Under the pieces are notes generated by a model. That model was not told the DNA's origin and did not search any database. It saw only the letters and a program-made list of their open reading frames with translations. The position numbers and the translations under genes were made by a program. This document shows, in pieces, positions 1 through 8,988 of a stretch of 64,000 nucleotides of DNA. Each line of letters opens with the position of its first letter. The first letter of the stretch is position 1. The stretch is from Roseospira visakhapatnamensis (lineage in GTDB: Bacteria > Pseudomonadota > Alphaproteobacteria > Rhodospirillales > Rhodospirillaceae). The DNA lies in NCBI RefSeq assembly GCF_014197915.1, contig NZ_JACIGK010000008.1, positions 92,781 through 156,780 on the forward strand, read 5' to 3'.

Positions 1-1
1 C

Positions 2-31
2 CGTGCCCTGGAGGTGGTGTCGGCGCTGTGA
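2..31 (+). CDS. C-terminal tail of an unknown protein (partial)
   Basis: An open frame enters the window from the left edge, reads R-A-L-E-V-V-S-A-L and stops at TGA 29-31. The residues look like a normal helical C-terminus, but nine residues cannot identify a family. The gene would run on the plus strand and end convergently with the minus-strand tRNA-Val. Confidence 0.25.
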   Translation, partial: RALEVVSAL

Positions 32-434
32 GTATGCGGGCCGCCACCGCGACCGCCTGGTGGAGTCAGGCGGCCGAGGGGCGGGGGAGATCCTTGACCT
101 ACCCTGGGATCGGGCGATGTGGGACTCTTCGGTGTTGGATTTCCGGAACCTGGAGAAGAACGAAAATCGAAAACGGCGCGGGGTCTGCCCTGTGGACCGC
201 CGCGCCATCGCGGCTCGGCACAAAGCCCATCAAGTCGCCGAGACCGATCGCGTGATCGAGGCAACGGCGCGCCCGTCGGGTCGATCAGAAACGCGTTTGC
301 CAGGGCCGCCCCGGCCGCTGGCCTCGTTGATGACGGCGGCTCCAACCCGCCAGCCCCCGTTTGCGCCCACGGCGTCGGCGCAAACCCGACGCTCAGCACC
401 AGACGAAGACGTCTGTAAACGTTTGATTTTTAAG
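32..434. other. Intergenic region, no gene seen
   Basis: No frame here has convincing coding character. The visible structure is a perfect 9-bp inverted repeat, GTTTGCGCC at 359-367 and GGCGCAAAC at 377-385 with a 9-nt loop, about 50 bp past the 3' end of tRNA-Val. It could end tRNA transcription, but it lacks a T-run on the minus strand. Confidence 0.4.
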
Positions 435-510
435 TGGTGGGCGATGACGGGCTCGAACCGCCGACCCTCTCGGTGTAAACGAGATGCTCTACCAACTGAG
501 CTAATCGCCC
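435..510 (-). tRNA. tRNA-Val (anticodon UAC)
   Basis: The minus strand folds as a 76-nt tRNA with the CCA encoded. Acceptor GGGCGAT (504-510) pairs perfectly with ATCGCCC (439-445), followed by discriminator A and CCA. The D-arm has AGCTCAGTTGGTAGAG, the anticodon arm CTCGT-TTACACCGAG places TAC in the loop, and the T-arm contains GGTTCGAGCC. TAC reads GUA and other valine codons. It lies downstream of and co-directional with hup, an arrangement I know from other alphaproteobacteria. Confidence 0.95.
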
Positions 511-991
511 GTGTCGCGTGATCCTTGATGCGTCGGCAGGCCGCACCCTCCGGGGACTGCGGCCCGACGTTACCATGGAGAGCGGATCACGGAGGCGGGT
601 CCGATCACCGGCGCGGCCACGGTCTTGATCCTGCTTCCCCCTGTCCGGTACCTACGCTGACACGCGTGAGACCCTGTGCGTCCGTCGGTCCGTGCGGGCA
701 TGTACCCCCCCAGTGGACCCCGTTGCAAAAACAAGGGTAACGCCACGGGTCGGCCCAACCGCTTCAGGAGGTATCTTGCCGCGCTCCTGGACCTGTCGTG
801 GACCCTCTCCCTCGCCCCCCGTCATCCAGGGCCCGCGAGCCTTGATCGGGGCTGGCATCCGTCCTGGCGTGGGTGGCTCCCGTGAGGACCAGAGACAACT
901 GCGGCCCGCCGAATGAGGCGCTCCTCTTTCCACGCGGGCCGTCCAAACCTTGGTCGCCGGGACGCCCACCCACACGGGCTGGGCATCGTCA
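511..991. other. Intergenic region between tRNA-Val and hup, no gene seen
   Basis: About 480 bp of GC-rich sequence in which all open frames are short and rich in Arg, Pro and Gly, the usual noise of high-GC DNA. It must hold the end of the hup transcript and possibly a tRNA promoter, but I found no clear terminator or promoter. Confidence 0.4.
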
Positions 992-1267
992 TCAGCCGTT
1001 CAGGGCGTCCTTCAATCCCTTGCCGGGCTTGAACTTGGGCTGGCGGGAGGCGGGAATGGTGATCTTCTCGCCCGTGCGGGGATTGCGGCCCTCACTTTCG
1101 GCGCGATCTGTCACAGCGAAGGTTCCGAAGCCGACGAGACGGATTTCGTCGCCCTGTTTGAGGGCGTCGGTGATGGAGTCAAAGACACTGTCCACGGCCT
1201 TGGTGGCGTCGGCCTTCGAGAGCCCGGCGCTGTCGGCGACAGCGGCGACGAGATCGTTTTTGTTCAC
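992..1267 (-). CDS. hup: HU family DNA-binding protein
   Basis: A 91-residue histone-like nucleoid protein that bends and compacts DNA as a dimer. It starts with the classic MNKNDLVAAVAD helix and carries the VGFGTF core and the flexible DNA-binding arm with the R-N-P-R-T-G motif near residues 61-66. Length matches the family (about 90). The start is GTG at 1267 preceded by AGGGGG, a strong ribosome binding site. It is transcribed toward tRNA-Val. A sigma-70-like promoter is visible about 80 bp upstream. Its usual upstream neighbour in alphaproteobacteria, lon, is absent here, since the next gene is meaA. Confidence 0.97.
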   Translation of the reverse strand: MNKNDLVAAVADSAGLSKADATKAVDSVFDSITDALKQGDEIRLVGFGTFAVTDRAESEGRNPRTGEKITIPASRQPKFKPGKGLKDALNG

Positions 1268-1344
1268 GGCAGGAACCCCCTGTGTTGGGTAAAATTAAGG
1301 CGACCTGTTTTGAAGACAGCCATCCAGAACAAAGTGGCCGAAAG

Positions 1345-1372
1345 TCTAAAACGACGCTTTCCCGCGCGTCAA
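1345..1372 (-). promoter_or_regulatory. Candidate sigma-70 promoter of hup
   Basis: On the minus strand TTGACG (1367-1372) is followed after 16 nt by TTTAGA (1345-1350). The -35 box is near consensus and the -10 box is weak. It lies about 80 bp before the GTG start of hup. Confidence 0.45.
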
Positions 1373-1754
1373 TGTGGGAAACACGGTGTCGTGATGGCCT
1401 GTCCGCATTCTGTCCATCACGTCCTTGGGCGACCATCGCCCGAATGATGACCCATCCCCCTTGTCCATGGCAAGCATGCGGGTCATGACCGATCCCCCTC
1501 GGGCGCGGTGGTCCGGCCCGGGACGGCGGACGCCCGGGACGGGGAACCCCGGCAGGGAGCGGTTCCAGAGAATGGCGCGACACGACCCGCTCTCCCCTGC
1601 CGGATCGCCGCGCGGAGCGTCACGGCGGGGGGGGGAAGGCCCGCTCGCCCTTGGTGATTGCACCGCCCCGGCGGCTCCGCGCGGGCCGGTCAGGACCCGA
1701 AGCACCCCGTCGTCCCCGTGGGCCGGTGACGGGGGCGGCGGTTCGGCCCGGACA
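1373..1754. other. Intergenic region between hup and meaA, no gene seen
   Basis: Nearly 400 bp between the hup promoter and the 3' end of meaA. The long plus-strand open frame that crosses it is antisense to meaA and has no coding character. I see no terminator with a T-run. Confidence 0.4.
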
Positions 1755-3770
1755 TCACGCCGCGCGCTGTTGATCCGGATCGATGATCGAGACGATGTCG
1801 TCCATGATCACCGTCAGATCGTAGTCCTTGGGCGTGTAGACCCGCACCACGCCGGAGGCGAGCAGGGTCCGTTCATCCTCGATCGGGATGATGCCGCCGA
1901 CCACCACGGGCACGTCGCTCAGTCCGGCGGCCCGCATGCGGTCCATGACGTCGGTCACCAGCGAGATGTGGGAACCCGACAGGATCGACAGGCCGACCAC
2001 GTGGACGCCTTCTTCCAGGGCGGCGTTGACGATCTGCGCCGGGGTCAGGCGGATTCCCTCGTAGACCACCTCCATGCCAGCGTCTCGGGCGCGTACGGCG
2101 ATCTGCTCGGCCCCGTTGGAATGCCCGTCCAGGCCCGGCTTGCCCACCAGGATCTTGATGCGCCGGCCCAGGCGGTCCGAGACCGACGTCACGCGGTCCC
2201 GCACGGCGGCCATCTTCTCGCCGGCGTTGGCCGTGCCGACGGACCGGGCCACCCCGGTCGGCGCCCTGTACTCGCCGAAGATATCGCGCAGCGTCTGGCC
2301 CCATTCGCCGGTCGTGACACCCGCGTGGGCGCAGGCGATGGACGGCTCCATGACGTTGCGGCCGTCGCGCGCGGCGGCCGCCAGATCGGCCAGCGCGGCC
2401 GCCGCCTTGGCGCTATCCCGGCCGGCGCGCCAGGCGTTCAGCGACTCGAGCTGCGCCTGTTCGGCGGCGGGATCGACGGTCATGATGGCGCCGTCGCCGC
2501 TGGACAGCGGGCTTGGCGCGGCTTCGGTGAACTTGTTGACGCCGACAACGGTCATGTCCCCGGCCTCGATGGCCGCCAGGCGCTGGGTGTTGGATTCCAC
2601 CAGCTTCTGCTTCATGTAGCTGGATTCCACCGCCGCCACCGCGCCGCCCATGGTCTCGATGCGGGTCAGTTCCTCGCGGGCCTCCGTCTTGAGGGCCTCG
2701 ACGCGCTTGGTGACCTCCACCGAGCCATCGAAGATGTCGCCGAACTCCAGGAGGTCGGTCTCGTAGGCCACGATCTGCTGGAGACGCAGGGACCACTGCT
2801 GGTCCCAGGGGCGAGGCAGGCCCAGCGCCTCGTTCCAGGCCGGCAACTGGACGGCGCGGGCGCGGGCGTTCTTGGACAGCACCACCGCCAGCATTTCCAG
2901 CAGGATGCGGTAGACGTTGTTCTCCGGCTGCTGCTCGGTCAGGCCCAGGCTGTTGACCTGCACGCCATAGCGGAACCGGCGATATTTCTCGTTCTCCACG
3001 CCATAGCGGGCGCGGCAGATCTCGTCCCACAGTTCGGAGAACGCGCGCACCTTGCACAGCTCCGTGAGGAACCGGATGCCGGCGTTCAGGAAGAAGCTGA
3101 TGCGGCCCACCACGACCGGGAAGTCCTCGGGCGGAACCTGACCGGAGTCGCGCACCGTATCCAGCACCGCCTGCGCCGTGGCCAGGGCGAAGGCCAGTTC
3201 CTGTTCCGGAGTCGCCCCCGCCTCCTGCAGGTGGTAGGAGCAGATGTTGATGGGGTTCCACTTGGGAACCTCGCGGTAGGTGAAGGCCACCACGTCGTTG
3301 ATCAGGCGCATCGAGGGGTCGGGCGGGAAGATATAGGTGCCGCGCGACAGGTACTCCTTGATCAGGTCGTTCTGCACGGTGCCCTGCAGCGTGGCGCGCG
3401 ACGCCCCCTGACGCTCGGCCGTGGCGATGTACAGCGACAGCAGCCAGGGCGCCGGCGCGTTGATGGTCATCGACGTGTTCATCTTCTCCAGCGGGATCTG
3501 ATCGAACAGCGTCATCATGTCCCCCAGGTGGCAGATGGGCACGCCCACCTTGCCGACCTCGCCCCGGGACAACACATGATCGGAGTCATATCCCGTCTGT
3601 GTCGGAAGGTCGAAGGCCACCGACAGGCCGGTCTGACCGCGCTTCAGGTTGGTGCGGTACAGCGCGTTGGAGGCCTTGGCGGAGGAGTGACCCGAATAGG
3701 TGCGGAACAGCCAGGGCTTGTCTCGCTGCGGCGCGGCATTCGCGGCGCCGGGCTTGGGTGTGGCACTCAT
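1755..3770 (-). CDS. meaA: Ethylmalonyl-CoA mutase, coenzyme B12-dependent
   Basis: A 671-residue single-chain mutase that converts (2R)-ethylmalonyl-CoA to methylsuccinyl-CoA in the ethylmalonyl-CoA pathway for assimilating acetyl units. The N-terminal two thirds is the methylmalonyl-CoA mutase-type barrel, with the TYSGHSS and FDLPTQTGYDSDH motifs. The C-terminal cobalamin domain carries the base-off B12 motif DGHSNG, with the cobalt-ligand His at residue 550, then GLSILSG and VVVGGIIP. The start at 3770 follows AAGGGAGG. It diverges from ccr-mcd across 267 bp, and the three genes encode consecutive steps. This neighbourhood favours ethylmalonyl- over methylmalonyl-CoA mutase. Confidence 0.95.
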   Translation of the reverse strand: MSATPKPGAANAAPQRDKPWLFRTYSGHSSAKASNALYRTNLKRGQTGLSVAFDLPTQTGYDSDHVLSRGEVGKVGVPICHLGDMMTLFDQIPLEKMNTSMTINAPAPWLLSLYIATAERQGASRATLQGTVQNDLIKEYLSRGTYIFPPDPSMRLINDVVAFTYREVPKWNPINICSYHLQEAGATPEQELAFALATAQAVLDTVRDSGQVPPEDFPVVVGRISFFLNAGIRFLTELCKVRAFSELWDEICRARYGVENEKYRRFRYGVQVNSLGLTEQQPENNVYRILLEMLAVVLSKNARARAVQLPAWNEALGLPRPWDQQWSLRLQQIVAYETDLLEFGDIFDGSVEVTKRVEALKTEAREELTRIETMGGAVAAVESSYMKQKLVESNTQRLAAIEAGDMTVVGVNKFTEAAPSPLSSGDGAIMTVDPAAEQAQLESLNAWRAGRDSAKAAAALADLAAAARDGRNVMEPSIACAHAGVTTGEWGQTLRDIFGEYRAPTGVARSVGTANAGEKMAAVRDRVTSVSDRLGRRIKILVGKPGLDGHSNGAEQIAVRARDAGMEVVYEGIRLTPAQIVNAALEEGVHVVGLSILSGSHISLVTDVMDRMRAAGLSDVPVVVGGIIPIEDERTLLASGVVRVYTPKDYDLTVIMDDIVSIIDPDQQRAA

Positions 3771-3886
3771 CGGATCCTCCCTTCATGGGCGTATGACCCG
3801 CCCAAATTCCCATCTTTGGTGAGACAGCAAGAGAATTAATGTTTCTTGCCATTGGTATCAGGCGAAATTAACTATCACTTTGTGCA

Positions 3887-3915
3887 TTGCGATGGAAGCG
3901 CGAAGTGGGTATAGC
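3887..3915 (+). promoter_or_regulatory. Candidate promoter of ccr with a dyad over the -10 box
   Basis: TTGCGA (3887-3892), a 17-nt spacer and TATAGC (3910-3915) form a good sigma-70 promoter, about 125 bp before the ccr start. A perfect dyad ATAGC-CTGAC-GCTAT (3911-3925) overlaps the -10 box and could be an operator. This 267-bp gap between divergent meaA and ccr is the natural control region for both. Confidence 0.5.
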
Positions 3916-4037
3916 CTGACGCTATCGCAGGCGCACAACGAGCGCCGGTCCCTCCATCAGGGACCGCCCCCCTGGATCGCCCCACCACCGGGCGCGGCCA
4001 CCAGGGCAAGGGCCATGGAACAGGGAGTATCCAGAGG

Positions 4038-5321
4038 ATGAGCAACGCCGCCGCCGAAGTCGTCGAACTGCGTCCGGGTCAGGAGAAGAAGGACCTGTAC
4101 GAGCTTGGGGAAATTCCGCCGCTGGGGCATGTGCCCAAGCAGATGTACGCTTGGTCCATCCGCCGCGAGCGCCACGGGCCGCCGGAAAGCGCCATGCAGG
4201 TCGAGGTCGTGGACATCCCGAAGCTGGAATCCCACGAGGTTCTGGTGATGGTCATGGCCGCCGGCGTCAATTACAACGGCATCTGGGCCTCGCTGGGCGA
4301 GCCGGTGTCGGTGTTCGACGTCCACAGCCAGGACTTCCACATCGCCGGATCGGATGCATCGGGCATCGTCTGGGCCGTGGGCTCGCAGGTGAAGCGCTGG
4401 AAGGTGGGCGACGAGGTCGTCATTCACTGCAACCAGGATGACGGCGACGACGAGGAGTGCAACGGCGGCGATCCGATGTTCTCCTCGACCCAGCGCATCT
4501 GGGGCTACGAGACGCCGGACGGCTCCTTCGCACAGTTCACCAATGTCCAGGCCCAGCAGCTCATGGCGCGGCCCAAGCATCTGACCTGGGAAGAAAGCGC
4601 CTGCTACACGCTGACCCTCGCCACCGCCTACCGCATGCTGTTCGGCCATCGGCCGCATGTGCTGCGGCCCGGCCACAACGTGCTGATCTGGGGCGCGTCC
4701 GGCGGCCTGGGCGCCATGGCCGTGCAGCTCTGCGCGGTGTCCGGCGCCAACGCCATCGGCGTGATCTCCGACGAAAGCAAGCGCGACTTCGTCATGTCCC
4801 TGGGGGCCAAGGGCGTCCTCAACCGCAAGGACTTCAACTGCTGGGGCCGACTTCCGGACGTGAACGGGCCGGAGTTCAAGGCGTACATGAAGGAGTCCTA
4901 CAAGTTCGGACGCGCCATCTGGGAGTTCACCGGCAAGGGCAACGACGTGGACTTCGTGTTCGAACACCCGGGCGAGGCCACGTTCCCGGTGTCCTGCCTG
5001 GTGGTCAAGCGCGGCGGCATGGTCGTGTTCTGCGCCGGCACCACCGGCTTCAACATCACCTTCGACGCGCGATTCGTGTGGATGCGCCAGAAGCGGATCC
5101 AGGGCAGCCACTTCGCCAACCTGCTCCAGGCCTCCGAAGCCAACCAGCTGGTGATCGAGCGCCGCCTGGATCCCTGCATGTCGGAGGTGTTCTCGTGGGA
5201 TCAGATCCCACAGGCGCACACCAAGATGATGAACAACGAGCACAAGCCGGGCAACATGGCGGTGATGGTCCAGGCGGTGAAGCCCGGCCGGCGCACCGTC
5301 GAGGAGTGCCTGGACGGCTGA
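4038..5321 (+). CDS. ccr: Crotonyl-CoA carboxylase/reductase
   Basis: A 427-residue NADPH-dependent enzyme of the zinc-less medium-chain dehydrogenase/reductase family. It reductively carboxylates crotonyl-CoA to ethylmalonyl-CoA, the signature step of the ethylmalonyl-CoA pathway. Visible are the N-terminal LGEIPPLGHVP segment, the AAGVNYNGIWASLG motif of the catalytic domain, a nucleotide-binding loop IWGASGGLGAMAVQ near residues 218-231, and a C-terminal HKPGNMAVMV. Length and motifs match known Ccr closely. Multiple nearby ATGs were weighed, and the start at 4038 follows CAGGGAG at a normal distance. It is first in the ccr-mcd unit and divergent from meaA. Confidence 0.96.
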   Translation: MSNAAAEVVELRPGQEKKDLYELGEIPPLGHVPKQMYAWSIRRERHGPPESAMQVEVVDIPKLESHEVLVMVMAAGVNYNGIWASLGEPVSVFDVHSQDFHIAGSDASGIVWAVGSQVKRWKVGDEVVIHCNQDDGDDEECNGGDPMFSSTQRIWGYETPDGSFAQFTNVQAQQLMARPKHLTWEESACYTLTLATAYRMLFGHRPHVLRPGHNVLIWGASGGLGAMAVQLCAVSGANAIGVISDESKRDFVMSLGAKGVLNRKDFNCWGRLPDVNGPEFKAYMKESYKFGRAIWEFTGKGNDVDFVFEHPGEATFPVSCLVVKRGGMVVFCAGTTGFNITFDARFVWMRQKRIQGSHFANLLQASEANQLVIERRLDPCMSEVFSWDQIPQAHTKMMNNEHKPGNMAVMVQAVKPGRRTVEECLDG

Positions 5322-5401
5322 GGACCCGGGATCTTGCGGACCGGCCACGCGCCTCGGCGTGAGCGGCCGATCCGCGCCCATTCCAGGACTTCGCCTTGTG
5401 G

Positions 5402-5422
5402 CCCGGGCCGACACGGCCCGGG
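5402..5422 (+). other. Perfect hairpin in the ccr-mcd intergenic leader
   Basis: CCCGGGCCG (5402-5410) and CGGCCCGGG (5414-5422) form a perfect 9-bp GC stem with an ACA loop. It ends 22 bp before the mcd start and has no T-run. It may stabilise or separate the ccr message from mcd rather than terminate it. Confidence 0.5.
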
Positions 5423-5444
5423 ATCGACGTTTCAGGGGACTATC

Positions 5445-7142
5445 ATGGCCGCGACCTTGATTATTCAGGATCTTCTTCATACGTGTGAGCGATCCTACGA
5501 GACCTCCAAACAGGTGCTGGGCGCCATCCGCGATCACCTGGCGAAGCAGGTCAGCGACGAGAACGGCAAGCTCGACGCGGCGGTGATGGAGCGTGAACAG
5601 CACGCGACCCACGGCTTCGCCTGGTTCGCCACCTATGTCACCGCCATGGGCGAGATGCTGGCCTGGGCGCGCCGGCTGGAGGCCCAGGGCACGCTGGGCG
5701 AGTTGGAACAGCTCATGCTGCAGGCGGCGTACTCCGAGTATCTGCATCAGATCTTCGGCGGCATGCCGATGAGCCAGGGCGAGTTCGTGCGCCTGGCCGA
5801 CTTCGGGATCGAGGTGCGCGAACGCCAGGCGCTCCAGACCCCCTACACGACCCTGCTGCGCGAGCACGGCTTCACCGCCCCCTGTAAAGCGCGAATCGCC
5901 GAACTGATCGCCGACGGCAACTTCGGCGCCATGGGCCTGGAGGACGAGACGCTCGATCTCGTGCGCGACCAGTTCCGCCGCTTCGTCGATGAGCAGGTGC
6001 AACCGCATGCCCACGGCTGGCACGAGAAGGATGACCTGATCCCCATGGAGGTCATCGACCAGATGGCCGAAATGGGCGTGTTCGGCCTGACGGTGCCCGA
6101 GGAATACGGTGGCCACGGCATGGGCAAGACGGCCATGTGTGTGGTGACCGAGGAGCTGTCGCGCGGCTACATCGGCGTCGGGTCGCTCGGCACGCGCTCG
6201 GAGATCGCCGCGGAATTGATTCGCCTCGGCGGCACCGAGGCACAGAAACAGCACTATCTGCCGAAGATCTCGTCGGGCGAGATCCTGCCCACCGCCGTGT
6301 TCACCGAACCCAACACCGGCTCGGACCTGGGCTCGGTGCGCACCCGCGCGGTGCCGGAGGGCGACGACTGGGTGGTCACCGGCAACAAGACCTGGATCAC
6401 CCACGCGGCGCGCACCGATTTGATGACGCTGATGGCGCGCACCAACCCGGACCAGCCCGGGTACAAGGGCCTGTCCATGTTCCTCGCGCCCAAGCCGCGC
6501 GGCACCGATGACGCCCCGTTCCCCGCCGAGGGCATGGACGGCGGCGAGATCGAGGTGCTGGGCTATCGCGGCATGAAGGAATACGAACTGTCGTTCGACG
6601 GCTTCCGCATGCCCAAGGACGCGTTGCTGGGCGGCGTCGAGGGCCAGGGCTTCAAGCAGCTCATGGAAACCTTCGAATCGGCGCGCATCCAGACCGCCGC
6701 CCGCGCCGTGGGCGTCGCCCAATGCGCCCTGGAAGAGGGGCTGAAGTACGCTCAGGAGCGCGTCCAGTTCGGCAAGCCCCTCTACGCCTTCCCGCGCGTG
6801 CACGGCAAGCTCGCCTGGATGGCCGTGGAGACGATGGTCGCCCGCCAGATCACCTACATGTCGGCCCGCGAGAAGGACAGCGACATGCGCTGCGATATCG
6901 AGGCCGGCATGGCCAAGCTGCTGGCCGCGCGGGTGGCCTGGTCGAACGCCGACAACGCCTTGCAGATCCACGGCGGCAACGGGTACGCCCTGGAGTACCC
7001 CATCAGCCGCATCCTGTGCGATGCCCGCATTCTCAACATCTTCGAGGGCGCGGCCGAGATCCAGGCACAGGTGGTCGCGCGCGGTCTGCTGAGCGGGCGG
7101 GGCGCCATCCAGGGCAGCCGCGCCCCCGCCAAGGCCGGCTAG
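5445..7142 (+). CDS. mcd: Methylsuccinyl-CoA dehydrogenase
   Basis: A 565-residue FAD-dependent acyl-CoA dehydrogenase that oxidises (2S)-methylsuccinyl-CoA to mesaconyl-CoA, the step after MeaA. About 150 residues precede the dehydrogenase core, an N-terminal extension typical of Mcd rather than ordinary acyl-CoA dehydrogenases. The core shows FTEPNTGSDLGS, the TGNKTWITHA flavin-site strand and a C-terminal IHGGNGYALEYP flavin motif. I place the start at ATG 5445 after CAGGGGAC. An upstream in-frame codon would add a proline/arginine-rich stretch with no family counterpart. It is co-directional with ccr (123 bp gap) and probably co-transcribed. Confidence 0.94.
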   Translation: MAATLIIQDLLHTCERSYETSKQVLGAIRDHLAKQVSDENGKLDAAVMEREQHATHGFAWFATYVTAMGEMLAWARRLEAQGTLGELEQLMLQAAYSEYLHQIFGGMPMSQGEFVRLADFGIEVRERQALQTPYTTLLREHGFTAPCKARIAELIADGNFGAMGLEDETLDLVRDQFRRFVDEQVQPHAHGWHEKDDLIPMEVIDQMAEMGVFGLTVPEEYGGHGMGKTAMCVVTEELSRGYIGVGSLGTRSEIAAELIRLGGTEAQKQHYLPKISSGEILPTAVFTEPNTGSDLGSVRTRAVPEGDDWVVTGNKTWITHAARTDLMTLMARTNPDQPGYKGLSMFLAPKPRGTDDAPFPAEGMDGGEIEVLGYRGMKEYELSFDGFRMPKDALLGGVEGQGFKQLMETFESARIQTAARAVGVAQCALEEGLKYAQERVQFGKPLYAFPRVHGKLAWMAVETMVARQITYMSAREKDSDMRCDIEAGMAKLLAARVAWSNADNALQIHGGNGYALEYPISRILCDARILNIFEGAAEIQAQVVARGLLSGRGAIQGSRAPAKAG

Positions 7143-7360
7143 CGGCGCACCCGATACGAGGGGACCGGACACGGCGTGGCCGAAGACAGGAGCCCTGGAG
7201 ACGGGGGGCGCGTCCGCGCGTTCCCCTGTCATTTCGGCTGGCGCACGGCTCCGGCTTGGGCATTGACCCGACAGCGCATCCGTGTTGCAAACGCCGTCCG
7301 GTCTGCCCTGCGGGGCGGGCCGGGTTTCCCCTTCCACACCACCAGAAACGGGAGCACGGC

Positions 7361-7576
7361 GTGACCCGGGCAGAATTCACCAAGGTCGAAACCTACCTGC
7401 GCCGGACCTTCGGCAATGACAGCATCACCGTGAAGGTACCTCGAAAGCCCAACGATCCGATCGAGGTGTGGTGCAATGGTGAGTTCATCGGCGTCCTGTA
7501 CCGTGACGAGGAGGACGGTGAGGTCTCCTACGCCTTCCACATGACCATCCTGGACTTCGACCTGCCGGCCGACTGA
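7361..7576 (+). CDS. DUF3126 family small protein
   Basis: A 71-residue protein of a small family of unknown function found mainly in alphaproteobacteria. Recognisable are EFTKVETYLRRTFGN at the N-terminus and the conserved FIGVLYRDEEDGEVSYAF segment followed by an acidic tail. The start is GTG 7361 after ACGGGAG. The longer in-frame opening upstream overlaps mcd and is not coding. It appears monocistronic between mcd and the ABC transporter. No function can be inferred. Confidence 0.8.
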   Translation: MTRAEFTKVETYLRRTFGNDSITVKVPRKPNDPIEVWCNGEFIGVLYRDEEDGEVSYAFHMTILDFDLPAD

Positions 7577-7807
7577 CGGCGAGGGGGGGGGAAGGGGAGG
7601 CGCCGGTGCGTCAGGCGCGGAAAGCCCTGGCACCAGCCGACCTGGGCCGCTACCCTGACGGACCACCGGGGGGGTGCCATCCGCCCTGGAGACCGTGCCC
7701 GGCACGGCGTGGCTGTCAGCCACGGCGGCGGCGTCTTGTCGAGGATTCCCGCGCGGATCCCTGGGCTGCTCCTCCCGACACGACTCACCGGAACAGGGAC
7801 GTCCATC

Positions 7808-8815
7808 ATGAAAACGCTGATCGCCGGCACCGTACCTACGGTGGCTGCGGCGCTGACCGCCGTATCCATGTCCTCGGCGGCCCTGGCGGCCGAGACCTGC
7901 GGCCGCGTAACCATCGCCGAGATGTCATGGACCTCGGCCGCCATGCTGGCGCATATGGAGGCCGTCGTCCTGCGCGAGGGGTACGGCTGCGACGTCGACC
8001 TGGTGCCCGGCGACACGGTGCCCACCATCACCTCCATGACCGAGAAGGGCGAACCCGACCTGGCGCCCGAGATCTGGCCCAACGCGGCCAAGGAGATCCT
8101 GGCCCAGGCCGAGGCCGACGGGCGCCTGGTGATCGCCACCAAGACCCTGTCGGATGGCGGCCAGGAAGGCTGGTTCGTGCCCGCCTACATGGTGGAGGAG
8201 CATCCCGAACTGGCGACCATCGAGGGCATCAAGGCCAACGCCGACCTGTTCCCCGATCCCGAGGAGCCGGGCAAGGGCCGGTTCTATACCTGTCCCTCGG
8301 GCTGGCAGTGCCAGATCGTCAACGAGAACCTGTTCAAGGCCCATGGCCTGGACGAGGCCGGGTTCACCCTGTTCGATCCGGGCTCCGGACCCGGCCTGGC
8401 GGGTGCCATCGCCAAGGCCAACGAACGCGAGGAGCCGATCTTCGCCTACTACTTCTCGCCCACTCCCGTGCTGGGCAAGTACGACATGGTCATGGTGGGC
8501 GGCATGACGCACGACCCGAACACCTGGGACTGCGTCACCAGCGCCGACTGCGACGATCCCCAGCCCAACATGTACCCGGCCTCGGATGTGCTGACGGTGG
8601 CCACCACCCGCTTCGCCACGGCGGCGCCGGCGGCCTTCACCTTTGTGTCCAGCGTGTCCATTCCCAGTGCGGTGATCAACGCGGTGCTGGCTTGGCAGGA
8701 GGACACGCAGGCCACCGCCGAGGGCGCGGCCCTGCACTTCCTGAAGACCCGCGAGGATCTGTGGACCGACTGGGTGACCCCCGAGGCGGCCGACAAGGTC
8801 AGGGCGGCCTTGTAA
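7808..8815 (+). CDS. Glycine betaine/choline-type ABC substrate-binding protein
   Basis: A 335-residue periplasmic binding protein of the OpuAC/ProX type. It has a signal peptide (residues 1-28, ending ALAAE), then TIAEMSWTSAAMLAHMEAVVL and the GYGCDVDLVPGDT region typical of quaternary-amine binders. A cysteine pair (CPSGWQC) and an additional C-x5-C pair could form disulfides. The start at 7808 follows AGGGA; the earlier in-frame codon is not supported. It is followed by its permease and ATPase in the same direction, so it is the first gene of a three-part importer. Betaine, choline and related compounds are all possible substrates. Confidence 0.88.
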   Translation: MKTLIAGTVPTVAAALTAVSMSSAALAAETCGRVTIAEMSWTSAAMLAHMEAVVLREGYGCDVDLVPGDTVPTITSMTEKGEPDLAPEIWPNAAKEILAQAEADGRLVIATKTLSDGGQEGWFVPAYMVEEHPELATIEGIKANADLFPDPEEPGKGRFYTCPSGWQCQIVNENLFKAHGLDEAGFTLFDPGSGPGLAGAIAKANEREEPIFAYYFSPTPVLGKYDMVMVGGMTHDPNTWDCVTSADCDDPQPNMYPASDVLTVATTRFATAAPAAFTFVSSVSIPSAVINAVLAWQEDTQATAEGAALHFLKTREDLWTDWVTPEAADKVRAAL

Positions 8816-8988
8816 GGCGGCGCCGTTCGGCGGATGGTATCCCTGCGCGGCGATGCGCCCGGGTGAAGGGCACCCGAGGCGTCTCGCCGTCGCACACCGT
8901 GCGGTCCGCGGCCGGACGCCGGGGAGCGGCGTGCTGACCGGTGAGCGCGCCACCCGACAGGGTTACAGTGATCGGGAGCACCCCGCCC

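Noticed and set aside
1425..3839. 804-residue open frame on the plus strand
   Set aside because: It is antisense to meaA, His/Arg/Gly-rich and has no family motifs. High GC content creates long antisense frames.
3771..3960. Cobalamin riboswitch before the B12-dependent mutase
   Set aside because: I see no B12-box or the extended folded leader; the gap is short and shared with the ccr promoter.
3957..7337. 1126-residue open frame on the minus strand
   Set aside because: Antisense to ccr and mcd; low-complexity composition and no motif. The plus-strand genes are unambiguous.
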